Origin: Actinacidiphila bryophytorum
GTDB taxonomy: Bacteria; Actinomycetota; Actinomycetes; Streptomycetales; Streptomycetaceae
NCBI RefSeq assembly: GCF_016916835.1
Contig: NZ_JAFFIX010000002.1
Location: 186,001-250,000 of the forward strand
Reading direction: 5' to 3'
Length of the DNA: 64,000 bases
The notes below the pieces were generated by a model that was given only the letters and a program-made list of their open reading frames with translations, was not told the origin of the DNA and did not search any database. Numbering within the stretch: position 1 is the stretch's first letter; the number at the start of each line of letters is the position of its first letter. Below are positions 33,484 to 41,305 of the stretch, in pieces. The translations under genes were made by a program, and so were the position numbers.

Positions 33484-33639
33484 GCCAGGCCCCGCCCCAC
33501 GCGGTGCATTGCCTACCTGCGGCGCCGTCGTGGCTGGTCGCGGGCAACGCCACGGCACGTGGCAATCGCCCGGGGGCTCGGGGGGCTGAGAGACCGGTCA
33601 GGGGCTGAGGTCGGGGGGGAAGGGGACCCTCGGGGAGGG

Positions 33640-34668
33640 TTAGCGCTTGAAGAACTCGAGCTCGGCTATCGCCACGTGGCGGGTCGGGGAGGGGGCGTAG
33701 GCGGACTGGAGGGTGACGCGGATGCGGGTCACGTTGCTCACCGCCAGGTGGAAGGTCTGGGGGCCGGGGGTGTCGGCGAGGTGGATGACGTGGGGGGCGG
33801 ATCTACCCGCGGAGTCCGTGGTCGTGACGACCACGGACTCGGGCCGGGCCTGCTTGAGGAACTGCTCCTCGACCGGTGAGGCCCCGGGATGGATCACGAC
33901 GTCGAGCAGCCGGAAGGGCTGGTCGAAGCGCGCGTCGAGGTATTGCCCGGCGGCCGCGCCGCCGGGGGCCGGCGCCCAGTAGCGGTCGGTGGTGCCGTCG
34001 ACGGCGAGCCCGGCCGCGTGCCCGGGGGCGGCACTGGACGCGGTGACGCTGACCGCGTGGATCTGGGACCCCTTCGCGACCCGGTCGCGGACCTTGTCCG
34101 TGGCCCCCCCGATCTGCCCGCGCAAGCCGAACGCGGCGAGCCCGAGCACCACCACGACGGTGGGGACGAGCAGCCGGGGGCGGCGCAGGCGGCGCCACCT
34201 GCTGGGGGCGGGGCGGGTGCCCGCGGCGGGGGCGGGGCGGGGGGTGCGGGTGGTGAGGCGGCGCCACCAGGACAGCTGGGGGGCGGCGGGCGCGTCGGCG
34301 AGTGACGTACCGCAGCGGCGGCAGAAGCGCCGGGTGGGGACGTTGCCCGCACCGCACTGGCCGCAGACGAGTTCGCCGGGTGCGGGCGGCGGCTCGTCGG
34401 GCGGCCGGGGGACGGTACGCGGCGGGGGCGGGGCGGCGGGTCCTGCCTGCGGTTGTACGGGCGCGGCGACCGGCTCCGGCGAAGGTGCGGGGGCGGGCGC
34501 GGGCGCGGCCTCGGCCGTGACCGGGGCGGCAACCGGGGGCGGCGCCACCGGGGCCGCGGCAGGCGCCGGGGGCGTGGCCTCGGCCGACCAGTCGAGGTAC
34601 GCCCCGCAGGACCCGCAGAACTGCTCGCCGCGCTCGCAGCGCTGCCCGCACGCCGTGCATTCGACCAC
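33640..34668 (-). CDS. cisA: Zinc-ribbon, single-pass membrane protein with external discoidin-like domain; CisA-like eCIS anchor
   Basis: A 342-residue protein. Two zinc ribbons flank a Pro/Ala-rich disordered stretch: CTACGQRC...CGSCG (residues 3-21) and CGQCGAGN...CRRCG (about 97-116). A transmembrane helix LLVPTVVVVLGLAAFGL lies near 162-178, and the external part (195-342) resembles a discoidin/NADase-type glycan-binding domain (TTDRYWAPAPGG, FDQPFRLLDVVIHPG, RIRVTLQSAY). The start GTG 34668 has AAGGGG seven bases upstream. As the last gene on the eCIS strand, with cytoplasmic N-terminus and outside C-terminus, it matches what is known of CisA, the Streptomyces membrane protein needed to attach the injection system to the membrane. 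Assignment to CisA is inferred from layout and position, not from an alignment. Confidence 0.65.
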   Translation of the reverse strand: MVECTACGQRCERGEQFCGSCGAYLDWSAEATPPAPAAAPVAPPPVAAPVTAEAAPAPAPAPSPEPVAAPVQPQAGPAAPPPPRTVPRPPDEPPPAPGELVCGQCGAGNVPTRRFCRRCGTSLADAPAAPQLSWWRRLTTRTPRPAPAAGTRPAPSRWRRLRRPRLLVPTVVVVLGLAAFGLRGQIGGATDKVRDRVAKGSQIHAVSVTASSAAPGHAAGLAVDGTTDRYWAPAPGGAAAGQYLDARFDQPFRLLDVVIHPGASPVEEQFLKQARPESVVVTTTDSAGRSAPHVIHLADTPGPQTFHLAVSNVTRIRVTLQSAYAPSPTRHVAIAELEFFKR

Positions 34669-34787
34669 TGGTACGCCCCTTCCCCCACCCGCGCATGCCG
34701 CGCCCATCGTCGCGACCGCCCGGGCCGCGCTGCCAGTCACGCCGGGGCAGCCCCCGGGCCACGGCGGGTGCCCTTTCGGGCGGCCGG

Positions 34788-35330
34788 TCAGCGGGGTCCG
34801 AGGACTTCCACGGTGAAGGGCACGTGGGCCGGGCGGTTGCGGGCGACGAGGGCGGTGAGCGCCCGGGCGTCGAGGGCGTCGGGGTCGCCGGTGCGTACCC
34901 GTACGGCCAGGTGGGGCGCGGTGTCCTGCGGGAGCGGGGTGAGCGCGGTGGTGGACGCCAGCGCGCTGACGCCGTCGTCCACTTCCGCGGTGACCCCGAA
35001 GGCGAGCCGGATCTGTTCGGCGAGCCCGGCGCAGGTGCCGCGGACGGCGTGGCTGCCGGCGGCCCCGGCGACGGCGTCGCGGCCCGCGTCCGCCTCCGCG
35101 TCGGCGCCGACCCATGCGGCGAGCAGGGCGACGAAGTCGGCGGGGGCGAGGGCCGGGTCGAGGTAGGCGGGGAGGTTGTCCAGCGTGCACAGCACGGGCG
35201 CGAGGACATCGTCCAGGCCCTGGGTGATGCCCTGGACGACGGCGTCGGCCGCGTAGACGGCCGGGAGTTGGCGCCCGAGGGGGTGCCGGGTGGCCAGGCC
35301 CGGCAGCAACCGCCGCCCCGCAGCGGTCAT
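34788..35330 (-). CDS. cis12: eCIS baseplate wedge protein, phage tail gpI-like
   Basis: A 180-residue protein with the gpI-like N-terminus LPAVYAADAVVQGITQGLDDVLAPV and the conserved LPAYLDPALAPADFVALLAAWVG. It caps the distal end of the baseplate wedge in Afp/PVC-like systems (Afp12 position). ATG 35330 overlaps the stop of the baseplate J gene as ATGA, so the two are co-translated. It is much shorter than the 900-residue Afp12, which is normal for the Streptomyces version. The downstream gap of 119 bases to the membrane-protein gene has no clear terminator. Confidence 0.85.
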   Translation of the reverse strand: MTAAGRRLLPGLATRHPLGRQLPAVYAADAVVQGITQGLDDVLAPVLCTLDNLPAYLDPALAPADFVALLAAWVGADAEADAGRDAVAGAAGSHAVRGTCAGLAEQIRLAFGVTAEVDDGVSALASTTALTPLPQDTAPHLAVRVRTGDPDALDARALTALVARNRPAHVPFTVEVLGPR

Positions 35331-37294
35331 GAGGGGTTCACCCGTACCTGGTGGTCGTAGGAGAAGGCGAGGGCGCCCGCCGGCAGGTCGATGCGGTCGA
35401 CGGGGTCGCCGCGCCTGCCGGTGGCGGGGTCGGCGGGGAAGAGCCGTACGCTCTCGACGAGTTCGACGCCGGGGACCTGCTGGAGGACGGCGAAGACCTC
35501 GCCGGCCTGGACGGCGCGGCCGAAGGGCCAGCCGGTGCCGTCGGCGGCGCCGGTGAGCGGGTTGAGGTGTCGGTAGAGGGCGGTGGCGGCGGCCTGCTGG
35601 ACGAGGGCGGGTGCGGTCGCGGCGGTGGAGCGCAGCGTGGTGACGACGGTGACGCCCTGGTAGAAGGGCGGTTCGACGACCAGCCGGGTACCGATGACGC
35701 GCTGCCGGTCGAGCCGGTCGCGCACTCGCTGCACCAGCTCCTCTGAGCACGCGAGCTGTTCGAAGGCCAGCCGCCCGGCTCCGTCGTCCTCGGCCCAGGG
35801 CACCAGCAGCACCCGGACGGCGCCGGCTTCCGGTCCCGACTCGGCGGCGACGCAGCGCACCCGGGCGATCTCCGGGGCGGCCTGCCCGGCGAGGTATTCG
35901 AAGTCCTCCGCGGTGACGGCCCGTTGCCGGGTGCGCAGGGCGAGTGCCCCGCGCAGCCTGGCGTTGGCGACGTCCTCGCCGTCGACGCCGCCGGTTGCGG
36001 CACGGCGGTTGGCGGGCGGGCCGAGGTAGGGGATGGAGCTGCGCAGCACCTTGAGGGCGCCGGGGGCGACGTTGCCGCGCCTGCCGCCGCCGGTGAGGTA
36101 GGGCAGGACCCGTACGACGGCGCCTTGCGCCGGCACGGCGCCGTACTGCCGCAGGGTGCCGTCGCTCTGCCGGACGGCGGGGCCGAAGGCGACCTCGCCG
36201 GTGCTGCGGTCGAGCCGGAAGTGCCGGTCGTCGGGGCCTGATCCGCCGAAGTGCTCGATCTCGGCCCATGTGGTGACGCCCTGCGGCTCCGACGTCTCGA
36301 CGGTGAAGGGTTCGCCGCCGGTGACGACGGGTGCGCGGGTGACGGTGAAGGTCTGCCCCGGCACTCCCTCGGAGCGCCCGACGACCTCGGCTGCGGCGCT
36401 CTCCGCGTGGGCGGCCGGTGCGGTGCCGCCGATGGTGAAGGCGGTCGCGGCCTGCAGTTGCGGTGTGCCGGAGTAGGGGCGCCGCACACCGTCGGGCGGC
36501 AGGACGCCGACCCGCAGCCACCCGGCCCTGCGGCCGCCTTCCGCGGCCTCGATGTGGGTGTCGGGCACGTGGACGAGGATGTCGCCGGGGCGGTTGAAGC
36601 CGCCGGTGCCGTCGGACTCGACCTCGCAGGGCGTCCAGCCCTCGGCGGTACGCGCCTCCCACACCAGCGGCGGGTGGTCGGGGTCCACGCCGTGACCCTT
36701 GACGGGGAAGTGCAGCCGCAGCGCGACCAGGCAGGACGGCACGGCGGCCGACAGCCCGAACAGCAGGCTGTCGCCGGGCTGCGGCACCTCGGAGAAGCAC
36801 GGCACACCGCGCCCGCCGGCGAGTTCCGCGGTACGGTCCACGGCCGGCCCGTCCTTGCCCCCGGCGGCGCCGCCTGCGCGTACCGCGAGTGCGTCCAACT
36901 GGCACGGAACGATGAGCAGTTCGCGGGTGGTGGAGAAGACCACCGCCTCCTCGGTCGCGGTGCGCCCGGTCGACACCTCGGTGCCCTCGCGCACCGGCAC
37001 CACCGTGGTCTGCGGCGCCGACAGCCGGAAGGTGATGTCGGTGCGGGCCGCGACCGGCGGGAAGAGCCGCAGCCCGATGAGTTCGAGCAGCGCCACATGG
37101 TGCTTGTCCGGCACCCGGTTGAGCCGGTAGATGAGCTGGTCGACCATGTGCGCGAAGGCCTCGATGAGGGTGACGCCCGGGTCGGAGACGTTGTGGTCGG
37201 TCCAGGCGGGGTTGCGCTGCTGGACCATCCGCTTGGCTTCGTCCACAAGGTCCTGGAAGCGCCGGTCGTCCAGGTTCGGCTGCGGAAGTGCCAT
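35327..37294 (-). CDS. cis11: eCIS baseplate wedge protein, gpJ-like
   Basis: A 655-residue baseplate J family protein. The N-terminus RNPAWTDHNVSDPGVTLIEAFAHMVDQLIYRLNRVPD is the eCIS-type J signature (wedge assembly, Afp11 position). A central beta-rich insertion (about 180-330) and the C-terminal GTRLVVEPPFYQGVTVVTTL follow. It should form the six-fold baseplate ring with gp25. It overlaps gp25 by one base (TGATG) and gpI by four. Confidence 0.92.
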   Translation of the reverse strand: MALPQPNLDDRRFQDLVDEAKRMVQQRNPAWTDHNVSDPGVTLIEAFAHMVDQLIYRLNRVPDKHHVALLELIGLRLFPPVAARTDITFRLSAPQTTVVPVREGTEVSTGRTATEEAVVFSTTRELLIVPCQLDALAVRAGGAAGGKDGPAVDRTAELAGGRGVPCFSEVPQPGDSLLFGLSAAVPSCLVALRLHFPVKGHGVDPDHPPLVWEARTAEGWTPCEVESDGTGGFNRPGDILVHVPDTHIEAAEGGRRAGWLRVGVLPPDGVRRPYSGTPQLQAATAFTIGGTAPAAHAESAAAEVVGRSEGVPGQTFTVTRAPVVTGGEPFTVETSEPQGVTTWAEIEHFGGSGPDDRHFRLDRSTGEVAFGPAVRQSDGTLRQYGAVPAQGAVVRVLPYLTGGGRRGNVAPGALKVLRSSIPYLGPPANRRAATGGVDGEDVANARLRGALALRTRQRAVTAEDFEYLAGQAAPEIARVRCVAAESGPEAGAVRVLLVPWAEDDGAGRLAFEQLACSEELVQRVRDRLDRQRVIGTRLVVEPPFYQGVTVVTTLRSTAATAPALVQQAAATALYRHLNPLTGAADGTGWPFGRAVQAGEVFAVLQQVPGVELVESVRLFPADPATGRRGDPVDRIDLPAGALAFSYDHQVRVNPS

Positions 37295-37743
37295 CAGTGC
37301 TCACCGCGTTCCTGGTACGGGCCGCCGCCGGCGTCCGCGTCCTGGTCCTCGTGGGAGGGGATCACGTAGAAGGGGAAGACAAGGTTGCGCGGGTCGTTGG
37401 TGCCGCGCACCGAGTAGCGGATGTCGATGTAGAGCTTGCCGAGGTCGCCGGTGTCGAAGCTCACCGCGACCTCGGCGAGTTCGATGCGCGGCTCCCAGCG
37501 CTCCAGCGACATCCGCACCTCGTAGGCGAGTTGGCCCGCGGTGGCGGCGTCGGCGGGCGCGAAGACGTAGTCGTGGATGGCGCAGCCGAACAGCGGGCGC
37601 ATGGGGCGCTCGCCGGGTGCGGTGGCCAGGATGAGCCGGATGCTCTCCTCGATCTCGCGCCGCCCGGTGACCAGTGCGACCGCGCCGGTCTGGTCGGTGC
37701 GCGCGGGGAACGCCCAGCCCGCGCCGATGAACTCCGCTCCCAC
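37294..37743 (-). CDS. cis9: eCIS baseplate wedge protein, gp25-like
   Basis: A 149-residue GPW/gp25 family protein. The conserved core is EESIRLILATAPGERPMRPLFG with the EPR-type strand WEPRIELAEV, typical of the wedge component that initiates sheath assembly (Afp9). GTG 37743 with GAGG five bases upstream; the PAAR stop lies eight bases before. The C-terminus ends in an acidic, low-complexity tail. Confidence 0.93.
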   Translation of the reverse strand: MGAEFIGAGWAFPARTDQTGAVALVTGRREIEESIRLILATAPGERPMRPLFGCAIHDYVFAPADAATAGQLAYEVRMSLERWEPRIELAEVAVSFDTGDLGKLYIDIRYSVRGTNDPRNLVFPFYVIPSHEDQDADAGGGPYQERGEH

Positions 37744-37750
37744 CGCCGCC

Positions 37751-38032
37751 TCACCCGCCGATCAGCACGGTCGGGGCGCCCGCCAGGATCGGGGCGCCGC
37801 ACACGGTGATGTCGCCCATCCGGGCGGCGGGCATGCCGCCGATCAGCACCGTCGGACACCCGGGCGGCGCCACGGCGTTGGGCGGGTGCACGGCGGGCGG
37901 CGGGAAGGAGCAGATGTGCGTGGTGCCGACCACGGCCGCGGGCATGCCGCCGATCAGCACGGTCGGTACACCGGGCGGCGCGAGCACACCGGGGTGCCCG
38001 GTCGGGTCGCTGACTCTCGCTGCTGGGGGCAT
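37751..38032 (-). CDS. cis10: eCIS spike tip, PAAR protein
   Basis: A 93-residue PAAR-repeat protein: the repeated PTVLIGGMPAA and three GGMPAAR/GAP units, with histidines and a Cys (GTTHICSF, GDITVCGAP) that can bind the tip metal. It sharpens the VgrG-like spike. Gaps of 18 and 16 bases separate it from gp25 and the spike gene. Confidence 0.93.
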   Translation of the reverse strand: MPPAARVSDPTGHPGVLAPPGVPTVLIGGMPAAVVGTTHICSFPPPAVHPPNAVAPPGCPTVLIGGMPAARMGDITVCGAPILAGAPTVLIGG

Positions 38033-38048
38033 CGTCTCCCACCGCTCC

Positions 38049-39926
38049 TTAGTTGATCTTCACGAGGGCCGCGCTGATCGAGCAGGTCGCACCGCCCTTG
38101 ATCTCGGTGCTGGCACTGCCCTCGACGCCCACGCTGACGCCCTTGACGGCGACCTGCCCCTGCGTCTGCAGCTGCAGCGCGCCCGATCCGCCGTCGACCT
38201 GGACACCGCTGCGGGCCGAGACCTTGACCGAGTCGCCGGTCAACTCCAGCTTCCCGCTGCCCGCGTCGACGCTGACGCCCTGCTCGGCCTTCACCGTGAC
38301 CTTCTGCTTGGCCTCGACCTCCACGGAACCGTCGCTGTTCAGCACGACCTTGGTGGCCGTACGGTCCAGGTGCAGGGTGACCTTGCCGTCGCCTGTGGAC
38401 AGCCGTACGCCCTGCGGGCCGCCGCCCGCCGCGTCGAGCAGCTCCAGCCGGTCGCCCGAACGGTCCACCAGGCTGCGGCGGTTGACCGCGCCGGTGGTGG
38501 AGTCGACGAGCGGGACGTCGTGCGGGGAGGGCCGGTCGACGCCGTTGTAGAGGCTGCCGAGCACGTACGGCTGGTCCACCCGGCCCTGTTCGAAGCCGAC
38601 CAGCACCTCGTCGCCGACCTCGGGGATGAAGACGCCGCCGCCGCCCTTGCCGCCGAGCCCCGCCGTGCGCGCCCAGTCGCTGACGTAGTCGTCCGACAGC
38701 CACGGGAAGGCCAGCCGGACCCTCCCGCGGTCCTCCGGGTCGCGGGTGTCGGTCACCGTGGCGTTGACCAGCCCGCCGACCCGGTCGGCGGCACCCGGAC
38801 CACCGGAGCCGCCGCCGTCGCGCCCGCCGCCGGAGGCCAGCCCGTACAGCGAGCGGTTGGAGCGCCCGCTGACCGTGACCCACGTCTGATAGCCGACGTC
38901 GGGGTCGAAGACGTGCCGGCTCGAACTGATCGTGTATTTCCCCTCGAAGGGCGGCCCGACGTTGGCCAGCGTCACCGCGGTGCCCGCGCGCAGCTTCGGG
39001 ATGCCCATCGCGACCGCGTCCAACTCCGCGAGCGAGCCCGCCAGGTCGCCGGCCAGCGACTGCGCGGCCTGGTCGGCCGCGGCCTGCGTGCCGTACGCGG
39101 TGTCGGTGGCCAGGAAGACCGCATCGCCGAACGGCTGCGCCGCCTGCCCGGGGCTGATGCCCAGCGCCAGCCGGTCACTTGAGCCCGCGGACGTCCGCGA
39201 CACGACCGCGGCCTTCGCCGTGACGTCCCAGCCGCGCACCTCGACCTGCGCGACCTGGTCGGCCGCGGTCACCGCGACCTGGCAGCGCAGCAGGTTCCGC
39301 CCGAACTCCAGGACGTACGGGCTCGCTTCCGGCCGCGTCGCCGTGCTCGGCGCCTTCGCCGCCCTTGCCGGGTCGCGGAAGCAGAAGGTGCCGTCGGCCA
39401 CCGACACCTCGGCGCCCGCCAGGTCGGCCAGCCGGTGCAGGAACTCCCAGTCGCTGACACCGGGTTGCGCCAGGTGCTCGTAGACGGTGCTCGTCGCGTC
39501 GACCGTGCCGACCGGCAGCCCCGCCCGGTGCGCGACCTGTACGGCCACGTCGGACGCCGTCATCTGCCGGTATCCGGCGACCCTGCGGCCGCGCAGGAAG
39601 CGGTGCGAGTGGTCGAGGCCGCGCACCACCGTGAATGTGCCGGTGGCGTCCAGGTCCACTTCGAGTGCGGTGACCTCGCCGGAGACCAGCAGCTCGCGCT
39701 GCGGGTCGTCGCCCGCGGTCGCGTAGATCTTCAGCGGCGAGCCGATGGTCAGCCCGGTCCTGGCGAGCACCTGGTGGTTGGGGTCGCGGAAGCGCAGCAC
39801 GAACAGGTCGGGCAGCTGCACGCTGTCGTCCACGAACCCGGAGACCAGCAGTGCCGCGATGTCCGGCGGCAGCGGCTGCCCGGCCGCCTCCACCGTGAGC
39901 ACGTTCGCGAAGGTCTCCCCCGCCAT
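38049..39926 (-). CDS. cis8: eCIS central spike, VgrG-like
   Basis: A 625-residue spike protein. The gp27-like part (1-370) has FRDPNHQVLARTGLTIGSPLKIYA and the phage D-type HRAGLPVGTVDATS; the gp5-like OB fold (about 385-455) reads RVRLAFPWLSDDYVSDWARTAGLGGKGGGGVFIPEVGDEVLVGFEQG. The C-terminal 150 residues form the repeated beta-helix (VKVSARSGVQVDGGSG, GSASTEIKG). GGAGGGA lies five bases before the ATG. No toxin fused at the C-terminus. Confidence 0.95.
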   Translation of the reverse strand: MAGETFANVLTVEAAGQPLPPDIAALLVSGFVDDSVQLPDLFVLRFRDPNHQVLARTGLTIGSPLKIYATAGDDPQRELLVSGEVTALEVDLDATGTFTVVRGLDHSHRFLRGRRVAGYRQMTASDVAVQVAHRAGLPVGTVDATSTVYEHLAQPGVSDWEFLHRLADLAGAEVSVADGTFCFRDPARAAKAPSTATRPEASPYVLEFGRNLLRCQVAVTAADQVAQVEVRGWDVTAKAAVVSRTSAGSSDRLALGISPGQAAQPFGDAVFLATDTAYGTQAAADQAAQSLAGDLAGSLAELDAVAMGIPKLRAGTAVTLANVGPPFEGKYTISSSRHVFDPDVGYQTWVTVSGRSNRSLYGLASGGGRDGGGSGGPGAADRVGGLVNATVTDTRDPEDRGRVRLAFPWLSDDYVSDWARTAGLGGKGGGGVFIPEVGDEVLVGFEQGRVDQPYVLGSLYNGVDRPSPHDVPLVDSTTGAVNRRSLVDRSGDRLELLDAAGGGPQGVRLSTGDGKVTLHLDRTATKVVLNSDGSVEVEAKQKVTVKAEQGVSVDAGSGKLELTGDSVKVSARSGVQVDGGSGALQLQTQGQVAVKGVSVGVEGSASTEIKGGATCSISAALVKIN

Positions 39927-39980
39927 CGTCGTCCCTCCTCGTTCTCGTTCTCGTACGCGTTCTCGGTCTTGCAGTGGGTC

Positions 39981-40745
39981 TCAGGTGGTGATCTCGTCGG
40001 CGCCGGGCAGCAGCAGGGAGCGGCCCGGCGTCAGGCGCATCGGGTCGTCGATGCCGTTCGCCTCGGCGATGTCCCGCCACGCGGCCGGGTCGCCGTACTC
40101 GCGGAAGGCCAGCATCGGCAGGGTGTCGCCGTCCACCAGCCGGTGCACCCGGCGTGCGGTGAGCGCGCCCGACGTCGGGTTCTGGCCCGGCAGTTGGGAC
40201 GCCAGCTCCTCGATGGTCACCTGGCACACCGCCCTGATCGGCAGCCCGCCCGCGGTGAACAGCGTGTATTTGGCCTGCACTTGGCTGATGTAGCCGACGA
40301 AGCCGGTCAGCCCGCCCCAGTGGAAGATCACGAAGGGCGGGGTGCCCTTCTTCTTGTCCTGCGTCTGGTCGGTCGGCACGCAGCAGGAGAAGAGCTGCTC
40401 GACGGTCTTGACGACCTTGTCGCTCTGCGCGTCGGTCGCGTCGAAGAACATCTCCAGGGTGAGCTTGGAGGGTTCGGGACCCGTGTACTCGGCGGGACCC
40501 GCCCGGCTCGCCCCGCGGGCGGTCTTGCGCTCCCACTTCGCCGACTTCGCGAGCGTCAGTTCCTTGGGGTTGAACTGGAAGTCCACCCGGCCCAGTTGCG
40601 GCCCCGGCGTCCCGGTGCCGCCGTCGGGCGGCGGCTGGCGCAGCTCCAGGTACGCCCGCTCCAGCTTGGGCCGCGCCCCTGCGGCCGAACCCGCAGCGGG
40701 CGGGGCGGCGGCCGAGAAGGCGACAGGTGAGGACGGTGGCGGCAT
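39981..40745 (-). CDS. cis7: eCIS LysM baseplate hub protein
   Basis: A 254-residue protein. The N-terminal core FQFNPKELTLAKSAKW with LEMFFDATDA and FHWGGLTGFVGYISQV matches the contractile injection hub family (Afp7). The C-terminal 55 residues are a LysM domain (YGDPAAWRDIAEANGIDDPMRLTPGRSLLLP), which in phages binds peptidoglycan or the hub. ATG 40745 has GAAGGAG eight bases upstream. Confidence 0.93.
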   Translation of the reverse strand: MPPPSSPVAFSAAAPPAAGSAAGARPKLERAYLELRQPPPDGGTGTPGPQLGRVDFQFNPKELTLAKSAKWERKTARGASRAGPAEYTGPEPSKLTLEMFFDATDAQSDKVVKTVEQLFSCCVPTDQTQDKKKGTPPFVIFHWGGLTGFVGYISQVQAKYTLFTAGGLPIRAVCQVTIEELASQLPGQNPTSGALTARRVHRLVDGDTLPMLAFREYGDPAAWRDIAEANGIDDPMRLTPGRSLLLPGADEITT

Positions 40746-40809
40746 CGGGCGGACTCCTTCGCGGGTGCGGTGGCGTGGGTTGCGGGGTTGACGGGGCTAC
40801 GGGAACGGG

Positions 40810-41250
40810 TCAGTCGGCGGCGAGGAAGCCGTGGTGGGCGATCTCCAGGGTCTCGGTGGCCACCTTCGGGGTGTCCACGCTCAGCGACGGCCCCTGCCAG
40901 CGCACCGGCACGACGTCCATCAGGCTCCAGCGGGCGACGACCGTCCCGTCCACCGTCATCGCGCTGATGTGCCCGGTCTTGCGGGTCACCCCCGCCACCA
41001 TGCTGGCGATCCACCTGGTCACCTTCTCGGTGTCCTTGGTGATCGGCCGAGTGAGCTTGATGTTCGAGAACTTGATACGGGACGGCAGTTGCCACACGTA
41101 GCCGTTGTTGCCGCCCTCCTCGCGCTGCTCCAGCACGACCTCGCACCCCAGGCCCTCACAGCTGTTGAACGCGCCCAGGTCGAAGTCGTCGATCTCGACG
41201 ACGAAGCAGACGCTGACCGCCGGGTCGGCGGCGGCTGCGGGGGAGGCCAT
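40810..41250 (-). CDS. cis1b: eCIS second tail tube / tube initiator protein
   Basis: A 146-residue protein of the T4-like tail tube fold: VSVCFVVEIDDFDLGAFNSCEGLGCEVVLEQREEGG is the tube-family N-terminus, followed by KLTRPITKDTEKVTRWIASM. It is clearly a paralogue of the tube gene at 44975 but sits next to the LysM hub, the usual place of the tube initiator (Afp5/Afp6 role). GAGGAG lies six bases before the ATG. Confidence 0.88.
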   Translation of the reverse strand: MASPAAAADPAVSVCFVVEIDDFDLGAFNSCEGLGCEVVLEQREEGGNNGYVWQLPSRIKFSNIKLTRPITKDTEKVTRWIASMVAGVTRKTGHISAMTVDGTVVARWSLMDVVPVRWQGPSLSVDTPKVATETLEIAHHGFLAAD

Positions 41251-41305
41251 GGGCTGCTCCTCTTCCGGTACGGGGCGATGGTCGGCGGTCGGCGGTTTCG
41301 GCGGC

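Larger units (their letters stand above)
33233..33639. other. Convergent intergenic region with MITE and dispersed repeat
   Basis: Between the SARP gene (plus) and the membrane-protein gene (minus). It holds the short MITE (33249-33306) and one copy of the dispersed intergenic repeat (about 33309-33600). Short open frames here lie inside the repeat and are not coding. Confidence 0.7.
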
